Below are positions 52,640 through 60,958 of a stretch of DNA of 64,000 bases, in pieces. Source of the stretch: BRH-c25 sp012519325 (lineage in GTDB: Bacteria > Bacillota > Clostridia > Lutisporales > Lutisporaceae); NCBI GenBank assembly GCA_050950645.1, contig JBMNHZ010000009.1:403474-467473 (forward strand). The letters run 5' to 3'. Each line of letters begins with the position of its first letter. Within the stretch, counting starts at the first letter, position 1. The position numbers were made by a program, and so were the translations under genes. The notes under the pieces were generated by a model. It was given only the letters and a program-made list of their open reading frames with translations. It did not search any database and was not told the origin of the DNA.

Positions 52640-53305
52640 ATGAAAACATCAATTGACAAGTCTTTAGGACAATCAATACTTTGGGTTGGTGGTTATTTTT
52701 GTGTTATGCTTTTATATACCGGTATCAATATGGGGATATGGAGAAAAGTCGGCAATTCCTATTCAAACTGGCTGAATCTGGTTACAATGATTTTGTTGTC
52801 AATAGTTTTTATCAAGCCCTTAACTATAAAGACTTCATACAGACTTAGAATTTTTGATAACCTCACTGTAATGGGGATTCTCTATGCAATAATGTGTGCG
52901 GCTCTTTTTTACTTTCTCTTAGACAAGTGTCTTGACCCGTTTTTTGAAAGCCTGTTTCCAGCAAGTGAAGAAGCTTATCAAGATTCAATACGGGCATTAT
53001 CAAAATCCCCTATTACTACTTTCATTCATGTTTGTATCTTAGCCCCTGTGATCGAGGAAATCTTAATGAGGGGGTTTGTGTTAGGCGGTCTGCAGAGCAC
53101 ATTAGGTGTAGTTTTTGCATTGTTGGTATCGGCGTTTTTATTTGCACTTTTACATTTCAATATGGTACAAACACTTTCAGCGTTTATATGCAGTTTAATT
53201 TTAGGGATGCTTTACCTGAAAACAGGTTCTATACTTTGCTGTATGATTGCTCACTGTGGGTATAACGCAATTTCCTATTTTGCGGCAATTGCCATTTTTA
53301 TGTAA
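52640..53305 (+). CDS. CPBP-family intramembrane metalloprotease
   Basis: About 221 residues with six or more helices. The catalytic motifs are APVIEEILMRGFVLGG (EExxxR), FALLHFNMVQ (FxxxH) and CMIAHCGYNA (late His). Such Abi/CAAX proteases act in bacteriocin immunity and envelope processes. ATG at 52640 follows GGAGAGA. The gene is followed directly by a stray S41 fragment. Confidence 0.88.
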   Translation: MKTSIDKSLGQSILWVGGYFCVMLLYTGINMGIWRKVGNSYSNWLNLVTMILLSIVFIKPLTIKTSYRLRIFDNLTVMGILYAIMCAALFYFLLDKCLDPFFESLFPASEEAYQDSIRALSKSPITTFIHVCILAPVIEEILMRGFVLGGLQSTLGVVFALLVSAFLFALLHFNMVQTLSAFICSLILGMLYLKTGSILCCMIAHCGYNAISYFAAIAIFM

Positions 53306-53395
53306 AATTCAGGGTATGGGAAATAGTATTTTTCCAAAAGAAGACATATTTAAGGGAGAAATCCGCTTATTAAATGACGGTGGGCGTTTTTTACA
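53306..53395 (+). pseudogene. Stray fragment of an S41 peptidase gene
   Basis: About 85 bases (for example AAATTCAGGGTATGGGAAAT and AAGGGAGAAATCCGCTTATT) repeat 54752-54840 of the intact S41 gene at nearly 90% identity by eye. It encodes KIQGMGNSIFPKEDIFKGEI in frame. No start or remaining domain. It shows that an older S41 copy stood here. Confidence 0.7.
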
Positions 53396-53664
53396 AAGGT
53401 AAGTTTGAAACAGTGCATTTGCTAAAAGAGGACTATTTAAAGAAAATGTTTGATATATTGATATTAGCATTCTATTCATTGGTTGACCGGTACGCGGTTC
53501 CGTTTTCTATGCCTTCAATTTGTAGTGATTTTTGCGCAATCGCAATAATTTTAGTTCCCTTTGAATTGGGATTTTGGAATGTTACCGATATTTATAAAGT
53601 AAAAGTACCTTTGACTAACAACTTCCTCATGCTGAGGCATGGTGGCTATAAAGGGGTGGTTATT

Positions 53665-55056
53665 ATGTGGATAATATATCCTAGGGATTTGATAATTTTT
53701 ACAGTAGTAATTTCAAGTACCGCTATGTTCTGCTATTTCATGCTTGTGAAGGGAAAAAAAACAAGCAAAGTAAGATGTTTTTTTCCTTGTGCACTTTCAG
53801 TAGTTGCATTAATTATATTTCTATCAGGTATGAGGGGAGGATATTTTCTAAAATATTATAAAGTGGAAGATGCTAATATCAAAACATACAGCAAAAAAGA
53901 ACTTATGGAGGATTTTGATAAATTAGAGGAATACATTTTGGAGAAAAATCCCCTGGTATTTGCTGATTACAAAGAATTACAAGATGAGTTCGGGAAAACA
54001 AGAGAAAAAGTACAGGATAATATGACGGAAGAGCAATTTTACCGGTTGATTAATCCGCTTGCAGTGTCGGTAAAATGTGGGCACACTAATTTGTCAGTTT
54101 CACAAGCCTTGGTAAAAAATAGGAGAAATACTGCACGCTTCTTTCCTATAAATGTAACTGTTAAAGGGAAAAAGATTGTTATAGGGAATGGCAATGAAAG
54201 ATATGGTATTTCTGCAGGAGATATTATTTTGAGTATCAACGAAAATAACACAGATTATATTCTTGATAAGCTTGTAGAAAATATCAGCCATGATGGAGAC
54301 AATCCTGCAGCAGCACTATATATCGCAGGAAATCACTTTAATTACGAATACTATGAGTTTATTGAACAGTCAAATATGTTTTATATTTTGCTGAAGAAAA
54401 AGAATGGAGAGGAGTATCGTGTGTTTGCTGAGGCTGAATATGAAGAAAAATATAACACTGCGGCATGGCAATTACATATGGAAGATTACAAAGGAGTAGA
54501 TTACTACAATTATATAATTGATGGCTCGGATGCCATAATGACAGTCCGTGTGTTTTTTCAAGGGCAAGAAAAATTCTCGGAATTCTTAGCAAGGTTTTTT
54601 ACTGAAATTAGAGAGAAAGATGTGAAAAAACTTACCATAGATGTGAGGGGCAATTTTGGTGGAAGACCTGATATGGCAAAAGAGTTGCTTTCATATTTAA
54701 TCCGACAGGAAACACCTTACTTTTCTAAGAGTACACAATTACCATTTTTATATAAAATTCAGGGTATCGGAAATAGTATTCTTCCAAAAGAAGATGCATT
54801 TAAGGGAGAAATCCGCTTATTGACTGACGGTGGGTGTTTTTCAACCTGTGCACATTTTTGTGCAGTATTTAAAGAAAATAGTTTAGGAATTATACAAGGG
54901 GAAAATACAGGAGGCGGAGCTGCTTGTACAGACAGTTCGATAGATGTAATATTAAGAAATACCGGAATACGACTGCATAATTCACAGTCACTGTATGAAG
55001 TAGTTGCAGATAGCAGTATGAGAAATGTTGTAAGTCCTGATGAAAGCCTCAACTGA
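53665..55056 (+). CDS. S41-family peptidase, membrane anchored, C-terminus shortened
   Basis: About 463 residues from the ATG at 53665, chosen because AAGGGGTGG lies 5 bases upstream; an open frame extends to 53374 but begins in a duplicated fragment. Two N-terminal helices (LIIFTVVISSTAMFCYFML and ALSVVALIIFLSGM). The S41 core shows LTIDVRGNFGGRPDMA and LTDGGCFSTCAHFCAVFKEN, with the serine nucleophile in GGCFS, then IIQGENTGGGA. The chain ends at VVSPDESLN, shorter than usual S41 C-termini. It may cleave envelope proteins. Confidence 0.8.
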   Translation: MWIIYPRDLIIFTVVISSTAMFCYFMLVKGKKTSKVRCFFPCALSVVALIIFLSGMRGGYFLKYYKVEDANIKTYSKKELMEDFDKLEEYILEKNPLVFADYKELQDEFGKTREKVQDNMTEEQFYRLINPLAVSVKCGHTNLSVSQALVKNRRNTARFFPINVTVKGKKIVIGNGNERYGISAGDIILSINENNTDYILDKLVENISHDGDNPAAALYIAGNHFNYEYYEFIEQSNMFYILLKKKNGEEYRVFAEAEYEEKYNTAAWQLHMEDYKGVDYYNYIIDGSDAIMTVRVFFQGQEKFSEFLARFFTEIREKDVKKLTIDVRGNFGGRPDMAKELLSYLIRQETPYFSKSTQLPFLYKIQGIGNSILPKEDAFKGEIRLLTDGGCFSTCAHFCAVFKENSLGIIQGENTGGGAACTDSSIDVILRNTGIRLHNSQSLYEVVADSSMRNVVSPDESLN

Positions 55057-55139
55057 ATCAATTGAGTAACAATAATAATGTATGCATTTCCGCGGTATTG
55101 TGCCACGGTTCTAAGTTCGATGGACCAAAGATAATGCTA

Positions 55140-55211
55140 TAGGAATTTTTCTGGTATTAGTGTATGCCTTTGAGGTCCGGTTCAGTGGAATCGTAAGCGG
55201 AGAACCGTTCT
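55140..55211 (+). repeat. attC remnant, last of the array
   Basis: TGAGGTCCGGTTCAGTGG and AATCGTAAGCGGAGAACCGTT are the right arm and R' side of a long attC; the left half is gone. It marks the probable far end of the array. Confidence 0.6.
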
Positions 55212-55338
55212 CTAAACCAGATGCAATAGGCGCGGCGTAATAAAATTCAAAACAAAGATAGGACTTTAATAATGTTCGATAGGGTGCGTTTTTTACATTT
55301 TTGGAGGCAGTGACTAATAAAAGTAAGGAGGTTTTTAT

Positions 55339-55878
55339 ATGGAGGATTATCAAATTGGCAGACCAAAACCAGAGGAAGTATATCTTATAAATAAGTTTTT
55401 TGAAATCGTGATTAAGGATACCTTTGCGAAAAATGGAATCTCTCATTTGACGGAGATGATGGAAGGGGAAATTGAGTGCAAGAAGAAATACCTCATGCAG
55501 GATATGGATAGTGAAGGACGCGACAGGTTCTTTCTGGTCGTAAGAGATAAGAGCAGGATCATAGGCACTATTGAATATGGCAGGCCAAATGATTTGATTA
55601 TGAAATGTACAAAGGGCAGATACATTGACGTTATAGAAATAGGTACAGTGTTTGTTCATCCGGATTATCAATATAAGGGGATAGGAAGCATGATGCTTAG
55701 GATGATGTACGATGAGCTGAAAAACAAAGGACATACCGAGTTTTGTCTTGACAGCGGGTATAAGACTGCACAGAAGGTTTGGACCAGCAAGTGGGGTAAG
55801 CCGTCCTGCATAATGGAGGATTACTGGGGCAAGAAAGCCCACCACATGGTATGGCGTGTAGATTTTGGGAGGGATTGA
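55339..55878 (+). CDS. GNAT-family N-acetyltransferase
   Basis: 179 residues. Acetyl-CoA-binding motif A reads VFVHPDYQYKGIGSMMLRMM (Q/RxxGxG/A) at about 107-126; RFFLVVRDKSRIIGTIEY is the preceding strand pair. Substrate unknown. AAGGAGG lies 9 bases upstream of the ATG. It stands 4 bases before a DUF3795 gene, which is a likely operon partner. Confidence 0.88.
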   Translation: MEDYQIGRPKPEEVYLINKFFEIVIKDTFAKNGISHLTEMMEGEIECKKKYLMQDMDSEGRDRFFLVVRDKSRIIGTIEYGRPNDLIMKCTKGRYIDVIEIGTVFVHPDYQYKGIGSMMLRMMYDELKNKGHTEFCLDSGYKTAQKVWTSKWGKPSCIMEDYWGKKAHHMVWRVDFGRD

Positions 55879-55881
55879 TAA

Positions 55882-56127
55882 ATGGATTATAGTCAAGTTG
55901 TGCAAAAGATAGCTCCATGTGGCATAGACTGCTGCCCTATAGATTGCCATGCTAAGACTTGTCATAAAGATAAAGGAGTGGATTTTTGCTTTCAGTGCAA
56001 TGAATTCCCATGTAATAAACAGAAGGATGAAAGGATAAGAGAACGATGGATGGGAAAAAACAATCGAATGAAAGAAATCGGAGTAATAGAGTATTATATA
56101 GAACAAAGCAAAGCACCAAGATATTAA
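55882..56127 (+). CDS. DUF3795-family Cys-rich protein
   Basis: 81 residues. Ten cysteines, in CGIDCCPIDCHAKTC and FCFQCNEFPC, are the DUF3795 metal-binding pattern. GGGAGG lies 8 bases upstream. A related but broken gene is at 51355. The reading frame overlaps the next gene by 82 bases, so one of the two starts may be later than given. Confidence 0.8.
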   Translation: MDYSQVVQKIAPCGIDCCPIDCHAKTCHKDKGVDFCFQCNEFPCNKQKDERIRERWMGKNNRMKEIGVIEYYIEQSKAPRY

Positions 56128-56705
56128 TCAGTATTATAGGGATATTAATAGTTTTGGTTTTTTCAGCAATCATGTTTCTTTCAGGTATAAAGGGAGAGTT
56201 CGTCGGCTATCTTAGTGAAAGGTATCCGGATTTATCCTTTGAAGTAGGATTTACCAAAATTGACCCTATATACGAAAAGTACTATGCATTAGCTACATGC
56301 CTGGATGACGGAACCTCATTTCCGATTGTGAAAAGCTTCAACTCAAAGGAAATATACGATGATTATCTTCAGTACAAAAGCCGCAACCAATATAATTCAA
56401 AGATTCAGGAGGTTTTTTCCGGAAGTGGTATTGAGAGTTCAATAAGAAGCGTCACCGGTGGAGGGAAGAAACCTTTTGAAACCGGTGCGGCATATGAGCA
56501 AATAAATATACACTTGACAAATGATGGGGAACACTTGGCAGTTGTAAAAGAAGCATTAGCCTTATTGGCAAAGAACGATATAGCTGCTGAAAAGGTGATA
56601 TTTACATATGAAAAGGACAAGCACGTATATGAATTGTGGGTATCTTCGGAAGAGTATGCTTTGACTGAAGAGGAATTGAAGGAAAAGGTTAGAAATATCA
56701 AATAA
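56046..56705 (+). CDS. Hypothetical membrane-anchored protein
   Basis: 219 residues: basic N-terminus, one helix (ILISIIGILIVLVFSAIMFL), then LSERYPDLSFEVGFTKIDPI, a stretch reminiscent of YfjL-like extracellular proteins. The ATG at 56046 lies inside the previous gene and has no strong ribosome binding site, so start and N-terminal part are uncertain. Confidence 0.6.
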   Translation: MDGKKQSNERNRSNRVLYRTKQSTKILISIIGILIVLVFSAIMFLSGIKGEFVGYLSERYPDLSFEVGFTKIDPIYEKYYALATCLDDGTSFPIVKSFNSKEIYDDYLQYKSRNQYNSKIQEVFSGSGIESSIRSVTGGGKKPFETGAAYEQINIHLTNDGEHLAVVKEALALLAKNDIAAEKVIFTYEKDKHVYELWVSSEEYALTEEELKEKVRNIK

Positions 56706-56840
56706 CTGTTAAAAATCATGGATAAAGCAATATAGCATATTGACATTCTAAACAAATGATACTATAATTTATCTAGTAAACTAGTAAGTTAGTAACTTAA
56801 TAATTTACTAAATAATCAGAATAATACTGGAGGCAGGAAT

Positions 56841-57320
56841 ATGAAAATACCTACTACTTTAAAGCATAAACCGGTTATCGTTTCTGAAAACTATGAGAAT
56901 GTAGACGGCAGATATGCCTATAATACGGATGCAAAGGGGCTTTCACTGGGATTGGCTCAATGGAATGACCGGGGCAAAGTGGATATATCGGCAAAAGTAT
57001 GGAGATATACCGGAGAAAAATGGTCAAGGCAATCTGAAGAGCTTCCGCTGCATCGTGTGCTGGACCTGGCAATCCTTATTTGCAGAGCACTGCTTCATTT
57101 CCGGGAAGCTTACAGGTATGAAAACCTGTATGATAAGTCAAGCCCGGTTATTGACAGGGTAGGCCTGCAGGGCGATGCCATGACGTTAGCTGTTTGTACC
57201 GACAATGAAAGGATTGACGAGGACATGAAATTGTTCAGCCAGGCTCTTAGCAGGGATGATGAGCTTTTTGGGGAACGTTTGCACACTTTGTCAAGAATAC
57301 TGAAAGAGATGGGATATTAA
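56841..57320 (+). CDS. DUF6530-like protein
   Basis: 159 residues, soluble. Conserved-looking blocks are LKHKPVIVSENYENVDGRYA and GLSLGLAQWNDRGKVDISAK, then RQSEELPLHRVLDLAILICR, which I associate with DUF6530. TGGAGG lies about 9 bases before the ATG. Upstream (56755-56800) the TAGTAAACTAGTAAGTTAG run is a short AT repeat. Function unknown. Confidence 0.7.
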   Translation: MKIPTTLKHKPVIVSENYENVDGRYAYNTDAKGLSLGLAQWNDRGKVDISAKVWRYTGEKWSRQSEELPLHRVLDLAILICRALLHFREAYRYENLYDKSSPVIDRVGLQGDAMTLAVCTDNERIDEDMKLFSQALSRDDELFGERLHTLSRILKEMGY

Positions 57321-57338
57321 TATCAAAGGTGATAACTG

Positions 57339-57557
57339 ATGGATAGAAAAAAGGAATTAAAGCTGCAGTATAAACAAAGGAAACCGGACATGGGAGTATT
57401 CATTATCCGTTCTAAAGGGAAAAATAAATGCTATATTGAAGCTACCAAGGATTTGAGAGGCAGAATTAACGGAACCAAAGTAAGGTTGGATGCGGGCATG
57501 CATCCCAATAAAGAGCTGCAAAAGGAGAACATGGAGTTCTACAGAAAAAATATTTAG
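57339..57557 (+). CDS. GIY-YIG-family protein, shortened
   Basis: 72 residues. DMGVFIIRSKGKNKCYIEAT and DLRGRINGTKVRLDAGMHPN then KELQKE match small GIY-YIG proteins of Firmicutes, which run to about 115 residues. The C-terminal 40 or so are missing here, so the gene may be a degraded form. AAAGGTGAT precedes the ATG. Confidence 0.7.
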   Translation: MDRKKELKLQYKQRKPDMGVFIIRSKGKNKCYIEATKDLRGRINGTKVRLDAGMHPNKELQKENMEFYRKNI

Positions 57558-57562
57558 CAAAA

Positions 57563-57606
57563 GACCCTTTCATTTGTTGCAGAAGCAGCAATGATAGGGC
57601 CTTTTT
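57563..57606. terminator. Bidirectional terminator between convergent genes
   Basis: GACCCTTTCATTTGTTGC pairs with GCAGCAATGATAGGGC around a short loop; T-run on the right, A-run on the left. It separates the GIY-YIG gene from the selenoprotein gene on the other strand. Confidence 0.8.
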
Positions 57607-57613
57607 ACATACT

Positions 57614-57850
57614 CTATCTTGCTTTCAGCGATTTTTCTATTTCATACTCCTTAGGGAACCTGCCGGCACTCTTTTTTGAGAAAATCAGCTCATCGTTCAA
57701 TTTGACTTCAAAAACTCCCCCGGAGGATGGAATTAATGTAAGAGAGGATATATTATTCTTATGCTTTTTTAATAGTCTTTCCGAAAGGCAAACTGCCTTT
57801 GAAAGATAGCCTCAGGAAGTGCAGTACTCAATGTTCAAATCCATATTCAT
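57614..57850 (-). CDS. SelW-like (Rdx family) selenoprotein with in-frame TGA
   Basis: 78 residues if the TGA at 57812-57814 (codon 13) is read as selenocysteine. The start gives EYCTSUGYLSKA, the CxxU redox motif of SelW/SelT/SelH proteins. The rest fits the same fold: FEVKLNDELIFSKKSAGRFP. GGGAGG lies 7 bases before the ATG at 57850. A hairpin just after the TGA is a candidate bacterial SECIS. If the TGA were a true stop, only 12 residues would be made, yet the downstream codons are fully conserved. Rdx proteins are thiol oxidoreductases of the thioredoxin-like fold. selA, selB, selC and selD are not in this window. Confidence 0.85.
57777..57805 (-). promoter_or_regulatory. Candidate SECIS hairpin for the SelW-like gene
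   Basis: Six bases after the TGA, CTTTC-AAAGGC pairs with GCCTTT-GGAAAG around an AGTTT loop. Distance and size fit a bacterial SECIS element, which must lie directly after the UGA and bind SelB. Confidence 0.6.
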
Positions 57851-58093
57851 ATCATAACCTCCCGGAATTCTTATTTTATAACTTCTTCTATTGCTGTAAA
57901 TACGGCTTATGCGGGATACGCCGGAGTATTCTGTTAATCATGAATTGTTATATTATATGTATTTTAAATTGGAATTGTGCCGAAAAGTATGTATTACTCC
58001 ATATTCAATATGGTATAGTATATATTAATTATAACGGGGCTAAAGATGCCCTCGCCTCATTAAAATCTTGTTATAGCGAGGTGGAAATATAGT
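57851..58093. other. Divergent intergenic region between the selenoprotein gene and larE
   Basis: AT-rich, with room for promoters on both strands. Near the larE start, CCTCGC (58050-58055) can pair with GCGAGG (58076-58081). The second half covers the larE ribosome binding site GAGGTGG (58078-58084), so the hairpin could hide it. Confidence 0.5.
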
Positions 58094-58903
58094 TTGGACA
58101 ATTTGGACAGATTAAAGGATTTTATTCGGCAGTACAATAAAGCGGCAGTAGCTTTCTCGGGAGGGGTTGACAGCAGCTTTCTGCTGAAGGTGTCAAGTGA
58201 TGTTCTGGGTGCAGAAAATGTTATTGCAATTACTCTGAAGGCTGCAGTCAATCCGGAGGCAGAGATTGAAGAAGCTGTTGAACTGGCTGAGCTTACAGGA
58301 GTTAAACATATAATACTTCCCATGGATGTCATGAGTATTCCGGGGTTTCGGGAGAATCCCACCGACCGCTGTTATATATGCAAGAAAGCCATATTTGAGA
58401 GAGTCATTTCAGAGGCCCGGAAATATGGAATAAGCAGTATATTCGACGGTACAAATGCAGAAGATGTAAAGGACTTCAGGCCCGGAATGAAAGCGCTTGG
58501 GGAGTTGGGAATAATAAGCCCCTTAAGAGAGTGCGGCTTGGGGAAAAGTGAGATAAGAAAGTATTCCAGAGAGTACGGCATTAAAACCTGGGACAAACCC
58601 AGCATGGCATGCCTTGCTTCCAGAGTACCTTACCATGAGCCTATTACTGAAGAAAAGCTCAAAATGATAGGAAAGTCTGAGGGATTGTTGCAGGCAATGG
58701 GCTTCAGACAATTTCGGGTAAGATGCCATGGAGGGATTGCCAGAATTGAGGTGGCTCCTGAGGAAATGAAGAAGCTGCTGGACATCAATATAATGAATGA
58801 TATTAGCGATAAATTAAAAAGCACAGGGTTCCAATACGTGGCTTTGGACATGCAGGGTTACAGAACCGGAAGCCTAAACGAAATACTTAACTTGGAGGAA
58901 TAG
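58094..58903 (+). CDS. larE: LarE, ATP-dependent sulfur transferase for the nickel-pincer cofactor
   Basis: 269 residues. PP-loop ATPase motif AFSGGVDSSFLL near the N-terminus, which adenylates the pyridinium carboxylate substrate. MACLASRVPY carries the Cys that supplies sulfur in sacrificial LarE enzymes. A CYICKK pair upstream gives three cysteines in all, the pattern proposed for the cluster-using LarE variant, so this could be catalytic rather than sacrificial (inference). The TTG start has GAGGTGG about 9 bases upstream. First gene of larE-larB-larC. Confidence 0.9.
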   Translation: MDNLDRLKDFIRQYNKAAVAFSGGVDSSFLLKVSSDVLGAENVIAITLKAAVNPEAEIEEAVELAELTGVKHIILPMDVMSIPGFRENPTDRCYICKKAIFERVISEARKYGISSIFDGTNAEDVKDFRPGMKALGELGIISPLRECGLGKSEIRKYSREYGIKTWDKPSMACLASRVPYHEPITEEKLKMIGKSEGLLQAMGFRQFRVRCHGGIARIEVAPEEMKKLLDINIMNDISDKLKSTGFQYVALDMQGYRTGSLNEILNLEE

Positions 58904-58905
58904 AA

Positions 58906-59664
58906 GTGGATGAGAAATATCTAACCCGGCTTTTGAATAATGTAAGAGAAGGCAGCATTGAAGTTGAAGAAGCCCTGGAGGCTCTTCGCAAGCTTCCTTA
59001 TGAGGATTTGGATTTTGTAAAAATTGACAACCACAGGAAGCTGAGAAAGGGGCAGGGAGAGGTCATATACTGTGCCGGCAAGACTCCCGAGCAGACTGTT
59101 ATGATTTTTGAAAGGATGCTTCAATACAACAGCAATGTACTTGGGACAAGAGCAGATAAAGACACCTTCAAAAGAATAAGTGAAAAAATACCTGATGCTG
59201 TATATCACGAGAAGGCGAGAGCTGTTACAATAATAAGAAGTGAGGTAGAAAAGCCTTCCGGAAGGATATTGATAGTTACCGGAGGCACTTCAGATATTCC
59301 TGTTGCTGAGGAAGCTGCGGTAACTGCGGAGTTTTTCGGTAATATTGCTGACAGGCTGTATGATGTAGGTGTTGCGGGAATACACAGGCTTCTTATGAAT
59401 ACCGACAAGCTTATGGAAGCAAATGTGATAATAGCCGTAGCAGGAATGGAAGGCGCCCTTGCAAGTGTGGTGGCCGGAATTTCAAGCTGTCCCGTTATTG
59501 CTGTGCCTACAAGCGTCGGCTATGGTGCAAATTTCGGGGGACTGTCGGCCTTGCTGACCATGCTGAACAGCTGTTCCAGCGGCATAGGGGTAGTGAATAT
59601 AGACAATGGTTTTGGGGCAGGATATTTAGCCAGCATGATAAATAGGGCAAATGGAGGTAAATGA
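58906..59664 (+). CDS. larB: LarB, carboxylase/hydrolase for the nickel-pincer cofactor
   Basis: 252 residues. The C-terminal half resembles PurE (AIR carboxylase): VTGGTSDIPVAEEA, VAGIHRLL, AVAGMEGALASVVAGI and VPTSVGYGANFGG. LarB carboxylates and then cleaves nicotinic acid adenine dinucleotide. GTG start with GGAGG 6 bases upstream, 2 bases after larE. Its stop overlaps the larC start (ATGATG). Confidence 0.92.
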   Translation: MDEKYLTRLLNNVREGSIEVEEALEALRKLPYEDLDFVKIDNHRKLRKGQGEVIYCAGKTPEQTVMIFERMLQYNSNVLGTRADKDTFKRISEKIPDAVYHEKARAVTIIRSEVEKPSGRILIVTGGTSDIPVAEEAAVTAEFFGNIADRLYDVGVAGIHRLLMNTDKLMEANVIIAVAGMEGALASVVAGISSCPVIAVPTSVGYGANFGGLSALLTMLNSCSSGIGVVNIDNGFGAGYLASMINRANGGK

Positions 59665-60857
59665 TGAAGATATTATATTTTGACTGTTTTTCGGGGATAA
59701 GCGGAGATATGGCCGTAGGAGCGCTTCTGGATGCAGGAGCGGATGAGAAGGTTCTGCTGGAAGGCCTCAAGCAGCTTAAAGCAGATGGTTACAGAATAAG
59801 CATTGAAAAGAAGCTGAAGAATGGAATATCAGGCACCGACTTTTCAGTACTATTGGAAGATCAACATAATCATGAGCACGTGCATAGAAATATGGGTGAT
59901 ATAGAGAGAATAATCAATGACAGTGGACTTAATGAGAGAGTGCGCAAGCTTAGTATCCGCATGTTCAGGCTGGTTGCCGAGGCTGAGGGCAGGATACACG
60001 GGAAGCCTGCAGAGGAAGTGCACTTCCACGAGGTAGGAGCCATAGACTCAATAATAGATATCGTAGGCACTGCAATATGTATTGATAACCTGGCCGCAGA
60101 CAGGATTGTGTTTTCCAGTCTGCCGCTGTCAAAGGGCTTTGTGAAATGTCAGCATGGAGTGTTTCCCCTTCCTGCTCCGGCGACATTGGAGATTTTGAAG
60201 GGTGTGCCCGTTTATTTCACTGATGTCAATTTTGAACTGGTCACTCCTACCGGTGCAGCAATCGCAAAGGGATTGGCAGATGAGTTCGGGATTGAGGGAG
60301 AACTAGAAGCGGAAAGGATAGGCTATGGCATAGGCAAAAGAGAATATGAAATTCCCAACCTATTGAGGGTGGTGCTTTTTAATACCTGCGGGGAAAAATC
60401 AGATAAGGTCGTGGAAATTGAGACAAATATTGATGATATGACAGCAGAACAGATGGGCAGTGCAGTGGAGAAGCTATTTTCGGAAGGGGCTCTGGACGTG
60501 TTCTTTACACCTGTATTTATGAAAAAGAACAGGCCAGGTACAAAGCTGACTGTATTATGCCCTCCTGAGAAAAAAGATGCATTGGTTCGTATGATGTTGA
60601 CGCATACCAGTACCTTTGGCGTACGGATATCTTATATGGAGCGGAGTGTGCTGGATAGAGAAACGGCTGCCATTGATACCGAGTTCGGCATCATACGCTG
60701 CAAGGTAGGGAAGCTGGATGGAAAAATACTGAAGTATTCACCGGAATACGAGGATTGCAAAGCTGCTTCAGAGAAGTACGGAAGGCCTGTAGCGGATATA
60801 TATAACGAAGCGATAAGCAAAGCCGGAGCTGCCCTTGCAGCAAATCCCGCAAATTAA
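59661..60857 (+). CDS. larC: LarC, nickel insertase for the pincer cofactor
   Basis: 398 residues, a single chain, where some species split it into larC1 and larC2 by a frameshift. N-terminal YFDCFSGISGDMAVGALLDA, His-rich DQHNHEHVHRNMG (metal handling), VHFHEVGAIDSIIDIVG, and the C-terminal ETNIDDMTAEQMG. It inserts nickel with CTP as cosubstrate. No larA (lactate racemase) is in the window, so the enzyme served is unknown. Confidence 0.93.
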   Translation: MMKILYFDCFSGISGDMAVGALLDAGADEKVLLEGLKQLKADGYRISIEKKLKNGISGTDFSVLLEDQHNHEHVHRNMGDIERIINDSGLNERVRKLSIRMFRLVAEAEGRIHGKPAEEVHFHEVGAIDSIIDIVGTAICIDNLAADRIVFSSLPLSKGFVKCQHGVFPLPAPATLEILKGVPVYFTDVNFELVTPTGAAIAKGLADEFGIEGELEAERIGYGIGKREYEIPNLLRVVLFNTCGEKSDKVVEIETNIDDMTAEQMGSAVEKLFSEGALDVFFTPVFMKKNRPGTKLTVLCPPEKKDALVRMMLTHTSTFGVRISYMERSVLDRETAAIDTEFGIIRCKVGKLDGKILKYSPEYEDCKAASEKYGRPVADIYNEAISKAGAALAANPAN

Positions 60858-60958
60858 TATAATATTTGACAAAAACCAAGGCTTTAAATATACTAGTTAA
60901 ATAATAAAATTGTTTGCCTCTTCAATCTATAAATTAAAAGGGAGTGTGGTTTAGCCCA

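Noticed and set aside
55111..56106. Minus-strand open frame of 331 codons
   Set aside because: It lies opposite the GNAT and DUF3795 genes, which have clear motifs and ribosome binding sites.
57591..57809. Plus-strand open frame of 72 codons opposite the selenoprotein
   Set aside because: The minus strand carries a clear Rdx-family protein; the plus frame has no likeness to anything.
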